Below, one piece after another: positions 1 through 8,382 of a stretch of DNA of 64,000 bases. The stretch spans positions 1,969,850 to 2,033,849 of the forward strand of contig NZ_CP014160.1 in NCBI RefSeq assembly GCF_001543145.1, in the 5' to 3' direction. The notes under the pieces are model-generated. The model did not search any database, had not been told where the DNA came from, and worked only from the letters and a program-made list of their open reading frames with translations. The position numbers and the translations under genes were made by a program. Numbering within the stretch: position 1 is the stretch's first letter; each line of letters starts with the position of its first letter. This DNA comes from Aerococcus sanguinicola (lineage in GTDB: Bacteria > Bacillota > Bacilli > Lactobacillales > Aerococcaceae).

Positions 1-189
1 CTAGCGGCCTTCAGCGGGGGAACCGACTGCGCAGAATTCATTCGCCATCAAGCCGGTATACCAACCATTATTATTGGCCCCGGCCAAAGCTTACATGAAC
101 CCGACGAACACATCACCGTCAGTGAATTCTACCAAAGCATCGCCTGGTACCAAGCCATTATCCGCCAATGGTTTGAACAAAAAGATTAA
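1..189 (+). CDS. M20 family peptidase/deacylase, C-terminal end (partial)
   Basis: Only the last 62 residues are inside the window; the gene begins upstream. They include the stretch GGTDCAEF, the Gly-Pro-Gly turn IIGPGQSLHEPDEHITV, and a final amphipathic helix. This is the usual end of ArgE/DapE/ACY1-type M20 metallopeptidases, where the HEPDEHI histidine and acidic residues lie near the di-zinc site. M20 enzymes remove an acyl or aminoacyl group from amino acids or dipeptides in the cytoplasm. The substrate cannot be assigned from this fragment. A hairpin terminator follows 13 bases after the stop, so this is the end of its transcription unit. Confidence 0.75.
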   Translation, partial: LAAFSGGTDCAEFIRHQAGIPTIIIGPGQSLHEPDEHITVSEFYQSIAWYQAIIRQWFEQKD

Positions 190-201
190 CCATGTCAAAT
201 G

Positions 202-237
202 AAAGAGAGTATGGCCTTTTGCCGTACTCTCTTTTAT
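202..237 (+). terminator. Rho-independent terminator after the M20 peptidase gene
   Basis: A near-perfect stem (arms 202-215 and 221-234, loop of about 5 bases) runs directly into a T-rich stretch. It ends the peptidase transcript. Confidence 0.85.
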
Positions 238-241
238 TAGC

Positions 242-270
242 TTGACTTTAATAAAGGCTTTCTTTAAACT
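242..270 (+). promoter_or_regulatory. Predicted promoter of the kdgT-like gene
   Basis: TTGACT at 242-247 and TAAACT at 265-270 are separated by 17 bases, a sigma-A-type arrangement. The likely start lies about 30 bases before the GAGGTT ribosome site and the ATG at 307. Confidence 0.55.
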
Positions 271-306
271 TATAAGCTAGTTAATTTTAAAAGAAAAGAG
301 GTTCTT

Positions 307-1266
307 ATGTTAAAGAAAATCAACCAATTACCTGCTGGCATGTTCCTAGTTCCCATGGTCATCAGCATGGTCTTAATTTCTATTTTCCCCAATATGTACG
401 ACCGTTTTGGCGGCACCAGTCAGGCTAGCTTCCAGATGGGGACGCCGGTTGTCATTGGCCTTTTGGTCTTTGCGGCAGGAACGAGTCTCGACCTCAAGCA
501 GATTGTTCCTTTGCTGAAGCGCCACCTGCCCATGATCTTATTTAAATTATTTTGGTCAAGCCTCCTGATCTACTTCTACTATCAGGCTTTTGGGACCCAG
601 GGGATCTTCGGTATTTCGCTTTTGAGCTTTGCTTGTGTGATCTATTCTCTCAATCCAGCTGTAGCCCTAGCCATCCATTCCTCATACGGCGACCAGCATT
701 TTGGAGCGGTTTACGGGATTTTTGGTATCCTGGGTATGTCCTTTACCCCGCTTATCCTCCTGAGCCTGCTTACCGCTGATGGAGGAGCTGGCGGCATTGA
801 CTGGAACCCCATTATTTCGATCTTTATCCCTCTTCTTGTAGGAATGGCCCTAGGCAACTTGGATCCTGACTTTGCAGACTTCTTTACGCCAATGATCGGC
901 CGCCTCCTGCCCTTCCTCGGTTGGAACTTGGGTGCCGGCATGCGGATCCAAGACGCCCTGGCCTCTGGTGGCTCGGGCCTCTTGATGACAGTCGCCTTCT
1001 TTATTTTGATGCTCCCGCTCATCTTCTTTGACCGCTACGTCACCAAGCAGAATGCGGGCATTGATGGAGCAGCAATTTGGAATGTGGCTGGCATGTCTGT
1101 CGCCAACCCAGCGCTCATCGGCCTGACCCTACCCGAAACTTTCGGCGATGATGTGGTAGCCGCGACCGCCATCGTGATGATGGTCTGCATCGCCAGCTCC
1201 CTCCTCTCCCCTCTCGTCGCCCAAAAGCTCTACCAAAGAAAAGAGCCTGTAACGAAAGTCGGTTAG
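307..1266 (+). CDS. kdgT: 2-keto-3-deoxygluconate permease (KdgT family)
   Basis: The 319-residue product is almost entirely hydrophobic, with about ten membrane segments, and starts MLKKINQLPAGM as KdgT proteins do. The family imports 2-keto-3-deoxygluconate by proton symport across the cytoplasmic membrane, feeding KDG kinase and aldolase. Typical features include the Gly/Ala-rich helix around VFAAGTSLDLKQ (about residues 55-67), SLNPAVALAIHSSYGDQ (about 113-129), and the late helix WNVAGMSVANPALIGLTLPE. Length matches the family (about 315-330). It is monocistronic, with its own promoter and terminator. No KDG-metabolic genes are nearby, so the substrate is assigned from family resemblance only. 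Confidence 0.85.
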   Translation: MLKKINQLPAGMFLVPMVISMVLISIFPNMYDRFGGTSQASFQMGTPVVIGLLVFAAGTSLDLKQIVPLLKRHLPMILFKLFWSSLLIYFYYQAFGTQGIFGISLLSFACVIYSLNPAVALAIHSSYGDQHFGAVYGIFGILGMSFTPLILLSLLTADGGAGGIDWNPIISIFIPLLVGMALGNLDPDFADFFTPMIGRLLPFLGWNLGAGMRIQDALASGGSGLLMTVAFFILMLPLIFFDRYVTKQNAGIDGAAIWNVAGMSVANPALIGLTLPETFGDDVVAATAIVMMVCIASSLLSPLVAQKLYQRKEPVTKVG

Positions 1267-1343
1267 GCCTGACTTTTGGAGCAAGTTTTAAAAAAATTCA
1301 TTAATAAAAAAAGACCGGCCATCATTAGGCCAGTCCACTGATC

Positions 1344-1374
1344 AAAGGCTAGGATTAGATTCCTGGCCTTTTTT
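1344..1374 (+). terminator. Terminator after the kdgT-like gene
   Basis: Arms at 1344-1354 and 1361-1371 pair with one G-T wobble and run into six T residues. It lies about 80 bases after the kdgT stop. Confidence 0.75.
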
Positions 1375-1389
1375 GAAGGGGAATTTTTT

Positions 1390-1895
1390 GGGCTAAGCGC
1401 TCTTGCTCACACCCCTCAGTCGGGTTCGACTTGGCAGGCTTGGAGTGATTTCACAATTAAGGAACAAGCGAATGCTTCGCTCTTATCCTTAATTGCTCCA
1501 ATCATCCAAGCCTAATCGCCAAGTCTCACACCCTGCTTAGTCGGGTTCAGGCTAGCAGAAATAGCTCCTCTTCGCAAAAATCCGCCAAAGTCCTTCAGAC
1601 TTCTCTGGCTTTTGGTTCCAGAGTTCTATTTCTCCCGCTAGCCTTCACACCCTACACAGTCGGGGTCGCAAAGGCAGAGAGGGAGTGACTTCAGCAAAGT
1701 GGAATGACCGGCTAAAGCCGCTCTTATCCTCTTTGCCTCCAGTCAACCCTTTCTAACCGCCTTTGCTCACACCCTTAGCTAGTCGGGTTCGAGGATGCAG
1801 AAAGGGCTCCTCTTCGCAAAAGTTCGTCGAAGGCTTTCAGCCTTCTCAGGCCTTTTACTCCAGAGCTCCCTTTCTAACCGCCTTTGCTCACACCC
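1390..1895 (-). repeat. Tandem array of four about 120-bp palindromic units plus one truncated unit
   Basis: The motif CACACCC recurs at 1408, 1527, 1646, 1768 and 1889, so the period is 119, 119, 122 and 121 bases. Each is followed by a short variable stretch and AGTCGGGTTC or a one-base variant (1418, 1539, 1658, 1781). Between these blocks each unit folds into a long hairpin of about 96-99 bases. Outer arms are 1428-1435/1518-1525, 1549-1556/1637-1644 and 1668-1675/1759-1766; their sequences differ completely between units yet stay perfectly complementary. Second stems at 1436-1444/1505-1513, 1557-1564/1626-1633, 1676-1683/1747-1754 and 1799-1806/1868-1875 behave the same way. Units 1 and 3 share one interior type, units 2 and 4 another. 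A half unit lies at 1390-1406. The last CACACCC ends one base from the dtd stop. No protein is encoded; function is unknown. Confidence 0.85.
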
Positions 1896-2342
1896 TTATT
1901 CTTCAGAGTCTAAGATGATGGTTACTGGGCCATCGTTAGTTAGGCTAACCTGCATGTCGGCCCCGAATTGGCCTTCTTCAACGTCGAGGTCATAGGCTTC
2001 GCGCAGTTTTTGATTGAGGGCCAAGTAGATTTTTTCGCCGTGGTCAGGTTGGGCGGCGTCGACAAAGGAAGGTCGGTTGCCCTTGCGTGTCCGGGCGTAG
2101 AGGGTGAACTGGGAGATGGAGAGGATCTTACCGCCTACCTGTTTAATATCCAGGTTGAGCTTGCCCTCTTCATCAGCGAAAATCCGCATTTTAGCAATCT
2201 TCCTTGCCATATAGTCCACTGTTTCCTCGTTGTCGTCATCATGGACACCTACTAGGAGCATGAAACCTTCTTGAATAGCGCCCAAAGTCTGGTCGTCAAC
2301 ACTTACAGAGGCTTGGCTAACACGTTGAATAATTACTCGCAC
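1896..2342 (-). CDS. dtd: D-aminoacyl-tRNA deacylase
   Basis: The protein hydrolyses D-amino acids from mischarged tRNAs, protecting translation. It shows the family start RVIIQRVSQASVSV, the SQFTLYARTRKGNRPSF motif near the middle and the C-terminal NDGPVTI motif, both of which form the active site across the dimer. I place the start at the GTG at 2342, which gives 148 residues, the usual size, with AGGAAG seven bases upstream; a longer upstream reading runs into rel and has no homology. It lies 19 bases after rel and is probably cotranscribed with it, as in many Firmicutes. The palindromic repeat array begins immediately after its stop codon. Confidence 0.93.
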   Translation of the reverse strand: MRVIIQRVSQASVSVDDQTLGAIQEGFMLLVGVHDDDNEETVDYMARKIAKMRIFADEEGKLNLDIKQVGGKILSISQFTLYARTRKGNRPSFVDAAQPDHGEKIYLALNQKLREAYDLDVEEGQFGADMQVSLTNDGPVTIILDSEE

Positions 2343-2361
2343 AGTCACTCTTCCTTTCTTT

Positions 2362-4590
2362 TTACTGGGTGGAGGCCCGCTCCACCACATAGACGTCAGG
2401 GATATCCTTCACCTTATCAATGATCTTATCTAACTGGTCAATGTTTTGGATAGCCAGGCGGAGGCGGATCTTGGCCATGTTGGTCTTGTGGTCCACATTC
2501 CCATTAATATTAGATATCGACTTGGTCAAGGGACTGACCACCTGGATGATTTCATTCAAGAGCCCACTCCGCTCAAAAGCTTCGATGACCAGTTCCACTT
2601 CAAAGCTGATATCCGCATCATCCTGGGTATTCTCCCACTCGACTTCAATCAGGCGGTCAGAGAGTTCATCATCCAAGTCGACATTTTTACAGTCGCGACG
2701 GTGGACAGAAATGCCCCGTCCCTTGGTAATATAACCAACAATATCATCCCCAGGCACCGGTGTACAACAGTGGGCCAGGCGGAAGAGAAGGTTGTCAGCC
2801 CCCTCCACGAAGACACCATCATTATGACGGACCGTCATGGCGGGCTTGCGGTCCTTCTCTTCTTCATCATGGATGACTTCTTCCAGATCCTTCTTATGCA
2901 ACTCTTCCCGGCGCTTGGCCCGAGCCTTCTCCGTTAAACGATTGGCCACAGCCGAAGCCGAAAGTTCACCAAAACCAACTGCCGCAAAGAGGTCGTCTAA
3001 GGAAGAAAAGTTAAAGCGTTCCAAGAGGTCAGCCTGCTTGGTCTTGGTATAGAGGTCCTTGAAGGCAAAGCCGCTCTCGTTGACCGCATCTTCGACTGCT
3101 TGTCGACCTTTTTCTAGGTTCTCTTCCCGGTCTAAGAGCTTGAAGAAACGCTTAATCTTGTTCTTGGCCCGGTTGGTTGCCACTAGGTTGACCCAGTCTC
3201 GACTAGGACCAGCGGAATTCTTCGAGGTTAGGATTTCCACAATATCGCCATTCTCTAGCTTATAGTTGAGCGGGACAATTTTAGAATTGACCTTAGCTCC
3301 GATGGTTTTATTCCCTACCTCTGTGTGGATCTGGTAGGCAAAGTCCAGCGGTCCTGCCCCTGACGGTAACTCTTGGACGTCGCCTTGGGGGGTGAAGACG
3401 TAAACCTTGTCCTTGAAAATGTCTTCCTTGACGCTTTCTACAAAGTTTTCTGCGTCAACCGAATCATCTTGGAGGTCTTGGATTTGTTGGAACCAGGCGA
3501 TCTGGTCGTCTAAGTCATCCTTTTCTACTTCACCGGTAACGCCCTTCTTATAGGCCCAGTGCGCAGCCACCCCGTATTCGGCAACTTCATGCATCTGGTA
3601 GGTGCGGATCTGAATTTCAACCGGGACTCCCTTATCCCCTAATACCGTGGTATGGAGGGACTGGTACATGTTGGCCTTGGGCATGGCGATATAGTCCTTG
3701 AAGCGGTTAGGCAGGGGCTTCCAGTTGGTGTGGACAACCCCCAGGACGGCATAACAATCCTTGACCGTATCGACCAGAACCCGGATAGCTAGGAGGTCGT
3801 AAATTTCCGAGAACTCCTTCTTCTGCTTCTTCATCTTCCGGTAGATGGAATAGATATGCTTAGGCCGCCCATAGATTTCGAAGGGTTCCGCAATGACCCC
3901 TTCCATCTGGGCTTGGAGTTTTTCAATAGTTTCATTGATGTAGTTCTCCCGCTCATCCCGCTTGGCATTCATTAAGTGAACAATTTGATAGTAGGCTTCC
4001 GGATTAATATAACGCAAGCAGGTATCTTCTAATTCCCACTTGATCTGGCTCATCCCTAAGCGGTCAGCCAGCGGGGCATAGATCTCCAGCGTTTCTCTGG
4101 AAATACTGACTTGCTTTTCGGGCTTATGCCACTTGAGGGTCCGCATATTGTGGAGCCGGTCAGCTAATTTTACCATAATTACGCGGAGGTCATTGGCCAT
4201 GGCGAGGAGCATTTTTTGGTGGTTTTCCGCCTGCTGCTGCTCCTGGGACCGGTATTTCAGCTTCCCTAATTTGGTTACCCCGTCCACCAGAGTCGCCACT
4301 GTATCGGAGAAGAAATAGGCAATATCATCCAAGGAAATGCCCGTGTCTTCCACCACATCATGGAGAAAACCGGTCGCCACCGTGTCAGGATCCATGTGCA
4401 GTTCCGCTAGAATCGAAGCCACCTGGATAGGATGGGTAAAGTAAGGCTCTCCCGATTTGCGAACTTGGTCACGATGGGCCCGCTCAGCAAAATCAGCCGC
4501 CTTAGAGACAAAGGCCAGCTTATCTTCTGGCATATAGGACTTGCAGAGGTCCAATACTTCTTCTTTAGTATAATTTTGTTTTTCAGACAT
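2362..4590 (-). CDS. rel: Bifunctional (p)ppGpp synthetase/hydrolase
   Basis: This is a long RSH protein of about 742 residues that makes and degrades the alarmone (p)ppGpp. Domains in order are an N-terminal HD hydrolase (HPIQVA, HDVVEDT, LADRLHNMRTL), the synthetase domain, a TGS domain (about 390-450), the conserved CCTPVPGDDIVG segment and a C-terminal ACT domain. The synthetase carries RFKDY, the RxKD signature of bifunctional Rel, rather than the ExDD of dedicated RelA. The start could be the ATG at 4590 or a TTG one codon earlier; GAAAGGGG lies 7-10 bases upstream. It heads the rel-dtd unit. An A/T-rich extended -10-like TAAAAT at 4686-4691 may serve as its promoter. Confidence 0.95.
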   Translation of the reverse strand: MSEKQNYTKEEVLDLCKSYMPEDKLAFVSKAADFAERAHRDQVRKSGEPYFTHPIQVASILAELHMDPDTVATGFLHDVVEDTGISLDDIAYFFSDTVATLVDGVTKLGKLKYRSQEQQQAENHQKMLLAMANDLRVIMVKLADRLHNMRTLKWHKPEKQVSISRETLEIYAPLADRLGMSQIKWELEDTCLRYINPEAYYQIVHLMNAKRDERENYINETIEKLQAQMEGVIAEPFEIYGRPKHIYSIYRKMKKQKKEFSEIYDLLAIRVLVDTVKDCYAVLGVVHTNWKPLPNRFKDYIAMPKANMYQSLHTTVLGDKGVPVEIQIRTYQMHEVAEYGVAAHWAYKKGVTGEVEKDDLDDQIAWFQQIQDLQDDSVDAENFVESVKEDIFKDKVYVFTPQGDVQELPSGAGPLDFAYQIHTEVGNKTIGAKVNSKIVPLNYKLENGDIVEILTSKNSAGPSRDWVNLVATNRAKNKIKRFFKLLDREENLEKGRQAVEDAVNESGFAFKDLYTKTKQADLLERFNFSSLDDLFAAVGFGELSASAVANRLTEKARAKRREELHKKDLEEVIHDEEEKDRKPAMTVRHNDGVFVEGADNLLFRLAHCCTPVPGDDIVGYITKGRGISVHRRDCKNVDLDDELSDRLIEVEWENTQDDADISFEVELVIEAFERSGLLNEIIQVVSPLTKSISNINGNVDHKTNMAKIRLRLAIQNIDQLDKIIDKVKDIPDVYVVERASTQ

Positions 4591-4723
4591 CAAACCTACC
4601 CCTTTCTAATTACATCTCAATACCGCGGACAGTCTTAGGTAAGCTATGGCAGTTTAGATGTCTTTTGATGAATGGTTTAACTCATATTTTACCATATCTG
4701 AGAGGATAATGAGAAGTATTCCT

Positions 4724-5674
4724 TTAAATGGAATCCTTAGTCGCTTCCGCCCGCCCCTTAATGGCATAGATACCAAACCAGTCGCCCCGGCGGACGATCT
4801 CTTCGATACGGAAATCTGCTTGGATCAGGGCCGCCTTGACCGCTTCAAATTCCTTATAGTAGATGCCCGAGAGGATGAACTTCCCTTGAGGCTCAAGGCA
4901 GTCATAGGCTTGGGGGATGAGCGGGATCAAAATATCAGCCAAGATATTAGCCGTGATCAGGTCGACGGGGTCAGCAATCCCGCTTAGCTTATCATTAGCC
5001 CGAGCCGAACACCGGTCGGCCACCTGGTTGACTTCAAAATTTTTCTGGGCAATGGGAATGACTTGCTCATCATAGTCAAAGGCCTGGACGGACCGGGCCC
5101 CCAGCTTAGCTGCTGCAATGGCAAGGATCCCTGAACCGGTGCCCACATCATAGACCCGGTCCTCTGCTTCAAGATAGCTTTCCAGAAGTTGGAGGGAGAG
5201 CTGGGTAGTGGCATGGTCCCCGGTCCCAAAAGCCATTTCTGGGTCCATATAGATAGGAATCAAGGCCTGGCTCTCTTCTTCTTGCCAAGAAGGAATAATA
5301 TGAATAAAACGACTGATCACTGTGGGCTGGTAGTAACGCTTCCATTCTTCCTCCCAGTTGGTCTCCGCCAATTGACCAATCGCGATCTCTTCTTCGCTAT
5401 AGGCTGGGTCTAAATCCCTCATAGCTGCTAGGAGGGCCTGGCCCAGATCTTCTTTGGACCAAGCCGTATCAGAAAAATAGCCCACCACCTGGGGAAAGCA
5501 CGGATAAGCCTGGCGCTTGGCCTCTAACTTAACCACTGATCCTTCCTCTTCTAGCGCATCAAAATCCTTGACATCTTGGATCAGAGCCCCCTGTGAGCCC
5601 AGTGCCAGCAAGCTATCCGACATCTGGTCGGAATCTCCGTATTTGACGTCGATTGTCACTTCATAGAATCCCAT
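4724..5674 (-). CDS. prmA: Ribosomal protein L11 methyltransferase
   Basis: PrmA trimethylates ribosomal protein L11 using S-adenosylmethionine. The 316-residue protein has the small N-terminal substrate-recognition domain (about 1-115) followed by a Rossmann-like methyltransferase domain. The SAM-binding loop is DVGTGSGILAIAAAKLG, preceded by DPEMAFGTGDHATT, and the NPPY-like catalytic position reads LITANILADILIPL, as is usual for PrmA. Its start overlaps the stop of the upstream DUF3013 gene by one base, so the two are translationally coupled. The pair DUF3013-prmA is common in Lactobacillales. Confidence 0.95.
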   Translation of the reverse strand: MGFYEVTIDVKYGDSDQMSDSLLALGSQGALIQDVKDFDALEEEGSVVKLEAKRQAYPCFPQVVGYFSDTAWSKEDLGQALLAAMRDLDPAYSEEEIAIGQLAETNWEEEWKRYYQPTVISRFIHIIPSWQEEESQALIPIYMDPEMAFGTGDHATTQLSLQLLESYLEAEDRVYDVGTGSGILAIAAAKLGARSVQAFDYDEQVIPIAQKNFEVNQVADRCSARANDKLSGIADPVDLITANILADILIPLIPQAYDCLEPQGKFILSGIYYKEFEAVKAALIQADFRIEEIVRRGDWFGIYAIKGRAEATKDSI

Positions 5675-6168
5675 TAATATACCTCCAATGAATAGCGTTC
5701 TTTGTTTCCATAGCGGTTGACTGCCTGACGCTGGGCAACATCTTGCCTCACTGCCTCATGAGGCCAGGTCAAATCGAGCGTCTCCCGCTCACCCCGGTCC
5801 AGTTCGCGCAACTGTTGGTCAGCTTGGCGGAGGGTATAGCGCATCCATTTGAGAAGCACTTGGACATAGTCGCCCGTATAAGTCCCATTGCCTAGGTTAG
5901 GTGCCAGAATAAAAATCCCCGGCTGCAAACTAATATCTTTGCTATAATAACCAAAACGAAAAGTTAAACTTAAATATGCAAATTCATTACTTTGCTTATT
6001 TAAAGCATCTCGCATCATATGATCCGAAGCCGGGCCCTGCCGACTGGGCAGGTGGACCTGGAGAATAATCCCTGTACTCCTCTCATCATAGGTTAATTGC
6101 CAGGGAAACTGGAAGCGTATGCCCTGCCACTCCTGGTATAAGTATTCAAATAAGCTCTTTTCGGTCAT
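5674..6168 (-). CDS. DUF3013 family protein
   Basis: The 164-residue soluble protein begins MTEKSLFEYLYQEWQGIRF and is rich in aromatic residues, with no signal peptide or membrane segment. It resembles DUF3013 proteins, which have no established function and usually precede prmA in lactic acid bacteria, exactly as here. Its stop codon overlaps the prmA start. No catalytic motif is evident. Family assignment comes from context and general resemblance, so I am only moderately certain of the domain name. Confidence 0.7.
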   Translation of the reverse strand: MTEKSLFEYLYQEWQGIRFQFPWQLTYDERSTGIILQVHLPSRQGPASDHMMRDALNKQSNEFAYLSLTFRFGYYSKDISLQPGIFILAPNLGNGTYTGDYVQVLLKWMRYTLRQADQQLRELDRGERETLDLTWPHEAVRQDVAQRQAVNRYGNKERYSLEVY

Positions 6169-6313
6169 CTGTCCACACTCCTTTTGGTCATTGCTTGCCC
6201 TATCTTGGGGCCTTCACTTCTCTCTATTATAGCCCATCCATCCTTGTTCTCCTAATTTATTAAAAGTTCTCTAAAGCCCTCTTTTCACTGACCTTGACGA
6301 AAGAAGATATGCT

Positions 6314-6319
6314 ATACTA
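6314..6319 (+). promoter_or_regulatory. Extended -10 promoter of gpsB
   Basis: TATACT is preceded by TGC, the extended -10 pattern. TTGACG lies only 13 bases upstream, so a conventional -35 is not well placed. The element sits 33 bases before the gpsB ATG. Confidence 0.5.
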
Positions 6320-6351
6320 TTGGAAGACAGTGATAAAAATGGGGTGTAAGG

Positions 6352-6708
6352 ATGTCCGAACGTAATCTGACAACAAAAGATATTTTACAAAAAGAATTTA
6401 AACCAGCCATCCGCGGCTTTAACATGCAAGAAGTGGATGAATTTCTAGATATCATCATGCGGGACTATGAGTCCTATGAAAAAGAAATTGCCTACTTACA
6501 AGCTGAATTGGAGAAAGCCAAGCGGCAGACTGGCGACGATAAGAGCCGGCAAAGCCGGTCCAAGGCTACCGGAACTAACAAAACCGGTGCAACTACCAAT
6601 TATGATATTCTCCGCCGCCTATCCAAATTAGAGAAGGCGGTCTTTGGTTCCCAAAGCTATGATGAAGAGGACCATATGGACGATACCATTATTCGCCAAA
6701 ATTATTAG
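6352..6708 (+). CDS. gpsB: Cell division protein GpsB
   Basis: GpsB is a DivIVA-related membrane-associated adaptor that links penicillin-binding proteins to the division machinery. The N-terminal DivIVA-like domain shows FKPAIRGFNMQEVDEFLDIIMRDY (about 17-40), then a coiled coil (about 42-60), a low-complexity linker rich in Ser, Arg and Thr (about 61-82), and a C-terminal helical segment RRLSKLEKAVFG for trimerisation. At 118 residues the length is normal. The order gpsB-rnpB-THUMP methyltransferase matches the B. subtilis gpsB-rnpB-ypsC region, which supports the identification. Confidence 0.93.
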   Translation: MSERNLTTKDILQKEFKPAIRGFNMQEVDEFLDIIMRDYESYEKEIAYLQAELEKAKRQTGDDKSRQSRSKATGTNKTGATTNYDILRRLSKLEKAVFGSQSYDEEDHMDDTIIRQNY

Positions 6709-6734
6709 CATTTTACGCCGACATGCGTTATAAT
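6705..6734 (+). promoter_or_regulatory. Predicted promoter of rnpB
   Basis: A consensus TATAAT at 6729-6734 has TTAGCA (four of six matches to TTGACA) 18 bases upstream at 6705-6710. The predicted transcription start coincides with the 5' end of the RNase P RNA. Confidence 0.65.
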
Positions 6735-6744
6735 GAGTTATCAT

Positions 6745-7107
6745 ATGTAAATTTCGGGTAATCGCGGGTAGTCATACCTGAGGAAAGTCCATGCTCACAC
6801 TGACTGAGAGGTCAGTAGTGTTCGTGCTTAGCGAAAGCATAAGCTAAGGCAGAGACGGCGGGAAAAACGGCTTCAGCCCTAGGGCTATGCCCCAGTATCC
6901 CTGAAAAGTGCCACAGTGACGAAGTTAGTTGGGAAACCAGCTAAGTGGAACGAGGTAAACCCCTCGAGTGAGCAACCCAAATTCGGTAGGGGCACTTGGC
7001 AAGCAGAAATGAATGTGAGCCGAGGCAGCAATGCAGATAGATGATTACCGAACTTGCAAACAACCTGGGATGCAAGGGAACAGAACATGGCTTATAGAAA
7101 TTTACAT
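6745..7107 (+). ncRNA. rnpB: RNase P RNA, type B
   Basis: This is the catalytic RNA that removes 5' leaders from tRNA precursors. The 5' end ATGTAAATTT (6745-6754) pairs with AAATTTACAT (7098-7107) as helix P1. Conserved segments are GAGGAAAGTCCATGCTC (about 6779-6796), GAAAGTGCCACAGTGA (about 6903-6918), GGTAAACCCC (about 6955-6964), and the 3' conserved CAGAACATGGCTTATAGA (about 7081-7098). Overall size (about 363 bases) and order of motifs fit the Bacillus-type (B) class found in low-GC Gram-positives. Confidence 0.97.
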
Positions 7108-7120
7108 CAGGTTTGTAAAG

Positions 7121-7163
7121 AATCCAAGCTTGTGTGGTCTATCCCCAGGCTTGGATTTTTTAT
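7121..7163 (+). terminator. Terminator of rnpB
   Basis: Arms 7121-7131 and 7147-7157 form an 11-bp stem with one wobble, followed by a run of T residues. Confidence 0.85.
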
Positions 7164-7244
7164 ATTGTATATGGATTATTTTTGTGTTGGTGACTAGACA
7201 ATGACTACCAACATAATAACTAAAAAAATTATAAGGAGGATTCC

Positions 7245-8381
7245 ATGAAGACGTATCAGTTAATGGCCAGCTGCGCGAGCGGGATCGAGGCCCTGGTGAA
7301 GAATGAATTAAAGGCCCTGGGCTATGACTGCCAGGTCGAGAACGGCCGGGTCCGCTTTGAAGGGGGGCCCCAAGACATCGCCCGGACCAATATCCAATTG
7401 CGGACAGCTGACCGGGTTAAAATTATCGTCGGTGAATTTGAAGCCAAAACTTTCGAGGCTCTCTTCGACCAAGTCAAGGCCCTCAATTGGTCGGATCTCC
7501 TGCCCTTCGACGCCAACTTCCCTGTCTCCGGCAAGTCCGTCAAGTCCCAGCTCCACTCCGTCCCCACCTGCCAAAAGATGGTCAAAAAAGCTATTGTAGA
7601 CCACTTAAAAGAAGCTTATTTCCGGCGCGGACAGCTGCCCGAAACCGGTGCCCGCTACCCCATTGAGGTCAGCATCCACAAAGACCAAGCCCTCCTAACC
7701 CTGGATACGACGGGAGATAGCTTGTTCAAGCGGGGCTACCGCCAGGCTAAAGGAGGCGCACCACTCAAGGAAAACTTCGCAGCTTCCCTGGTTAAACTAA
7801 CGACCTGGTTCCCCGACCGGCCCTTGGTGGACCCTACCTGTGGCTCAGGGACTATCGCCATTGAAGCAGCTATGATTGGGATGAATATCGCACCGGGAAT
7901 GCGCCGGCACTTTGTCTGCGAGGACTGGGATATCTTCCGGGACCAGGAGTTCGACAAGGAGCGGGCTGCTGCTAAAGCGGCCATTGACCATGACATCCAA
8001 CTGGACATCCAGGCTTCGGATATTGACCACCGCATGGTTGAAATTGCCAAAGCCAATGCCCAAGCGGCAGGAGTTGCCCATCAAATTACCTTTAAGCAGA
8101 TGCAAGTGGCTGACTTTACAACGAATAAAGACTTCGGCATTATGATCAGCAACCCGCCTTATGGGGAGCGGCTCAATGATGAAGACAGTGTCCACAAACT
8201 CTACCAAGAAATGGGCGAGGTCTTCCGTCCCCTCGAGACCTGGAGCAAGTATATCCTGACTTCAGACTTGGCCTTTGAAGACTATTACGGTGAGAAGGCC
8301 ACCAAGAAGCGCAAGCTTTACAACGGCGCTTTGCGGACCGACTTCTTCCAATTCTGGGGCAAGAAGAAGAAATCACATTAA
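7245..8381 (+). CDS. ypsC: THUMP-domain class I SAM-dependent RNA methyltransferase (YpsC/RlmL-type)
   Basis: The 378-residue protein is an RNA N2-guanine methyltransferase of the YpsC/RlmL-N type, most likely acting on 23S rRNA. The N-terminal half (about 1-160) contains the ferredoxin-like and THUMP RNA-binding domains. The C-terminal Rossmann domain has the SAM motif DPTCGSGTIAIEAA (about 197-210) and the catalytic SNPPYGERL (about 305-313), where NPPY marks N-methylation of a base. AAGGAGG lies 8 bases before the ATG. Position directly after rnpB matches ypsC of B. subtilis. The exact modified nucleotide cannot be read from sequence. Confidence 0.9.
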   Translation: MKTYQLMASCASGIEALVKNELKALGYDCQVENGRVRFEGGPQDIARTNIQLRTADRVKIIVGEFEAKTFEALFDQVKALNWSDLLPFDANFPVSGKSVKSQLHSVPTCQKMVKKAIVDHLKEAYFRRGQLPETGARYPIEVSIHKDQALLTLDTTGDSLFKRGYRQAKGGAPLKENFAASLVKLTTWFPDRPLVDPTCGSGTIAIEAAMIGMNIAPGMRRHFVCEDWDIFRDQEFDKERAAAKAAIDHDIQLDIQASDIDHRMVEIAKANAQAAGVAHQITFKQMQVADFTTNKDFGIMISNPPYGERLNDEDSVHKLYQEMGEVFRPLETWSKYILTSDLAFEDYYGEKATKKRKLYNGALRTDFFQFWGKKKKSH

Positions 8382-8382
8382 G

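Noticed and set aside
1390..1895. The regular 120-base spacing suggested a CRISPR array.
   Set aside because: The conserved blocks are short and split in two, and the variable parts are self-complementary hairpins of about 97 bases rather than spacers; there are no cas genes.
1795..1995. Plus-strand open frame of 66 codons across the array and dtd end.
   Set aside because: It overlaps the palindromic unit and the dtd coding region and has no ribosome site.
6885..7088. Minus-strand open frame across the rnpB region.
   Set aside because: The sequence is fully explained by conserved RNase P RNA.
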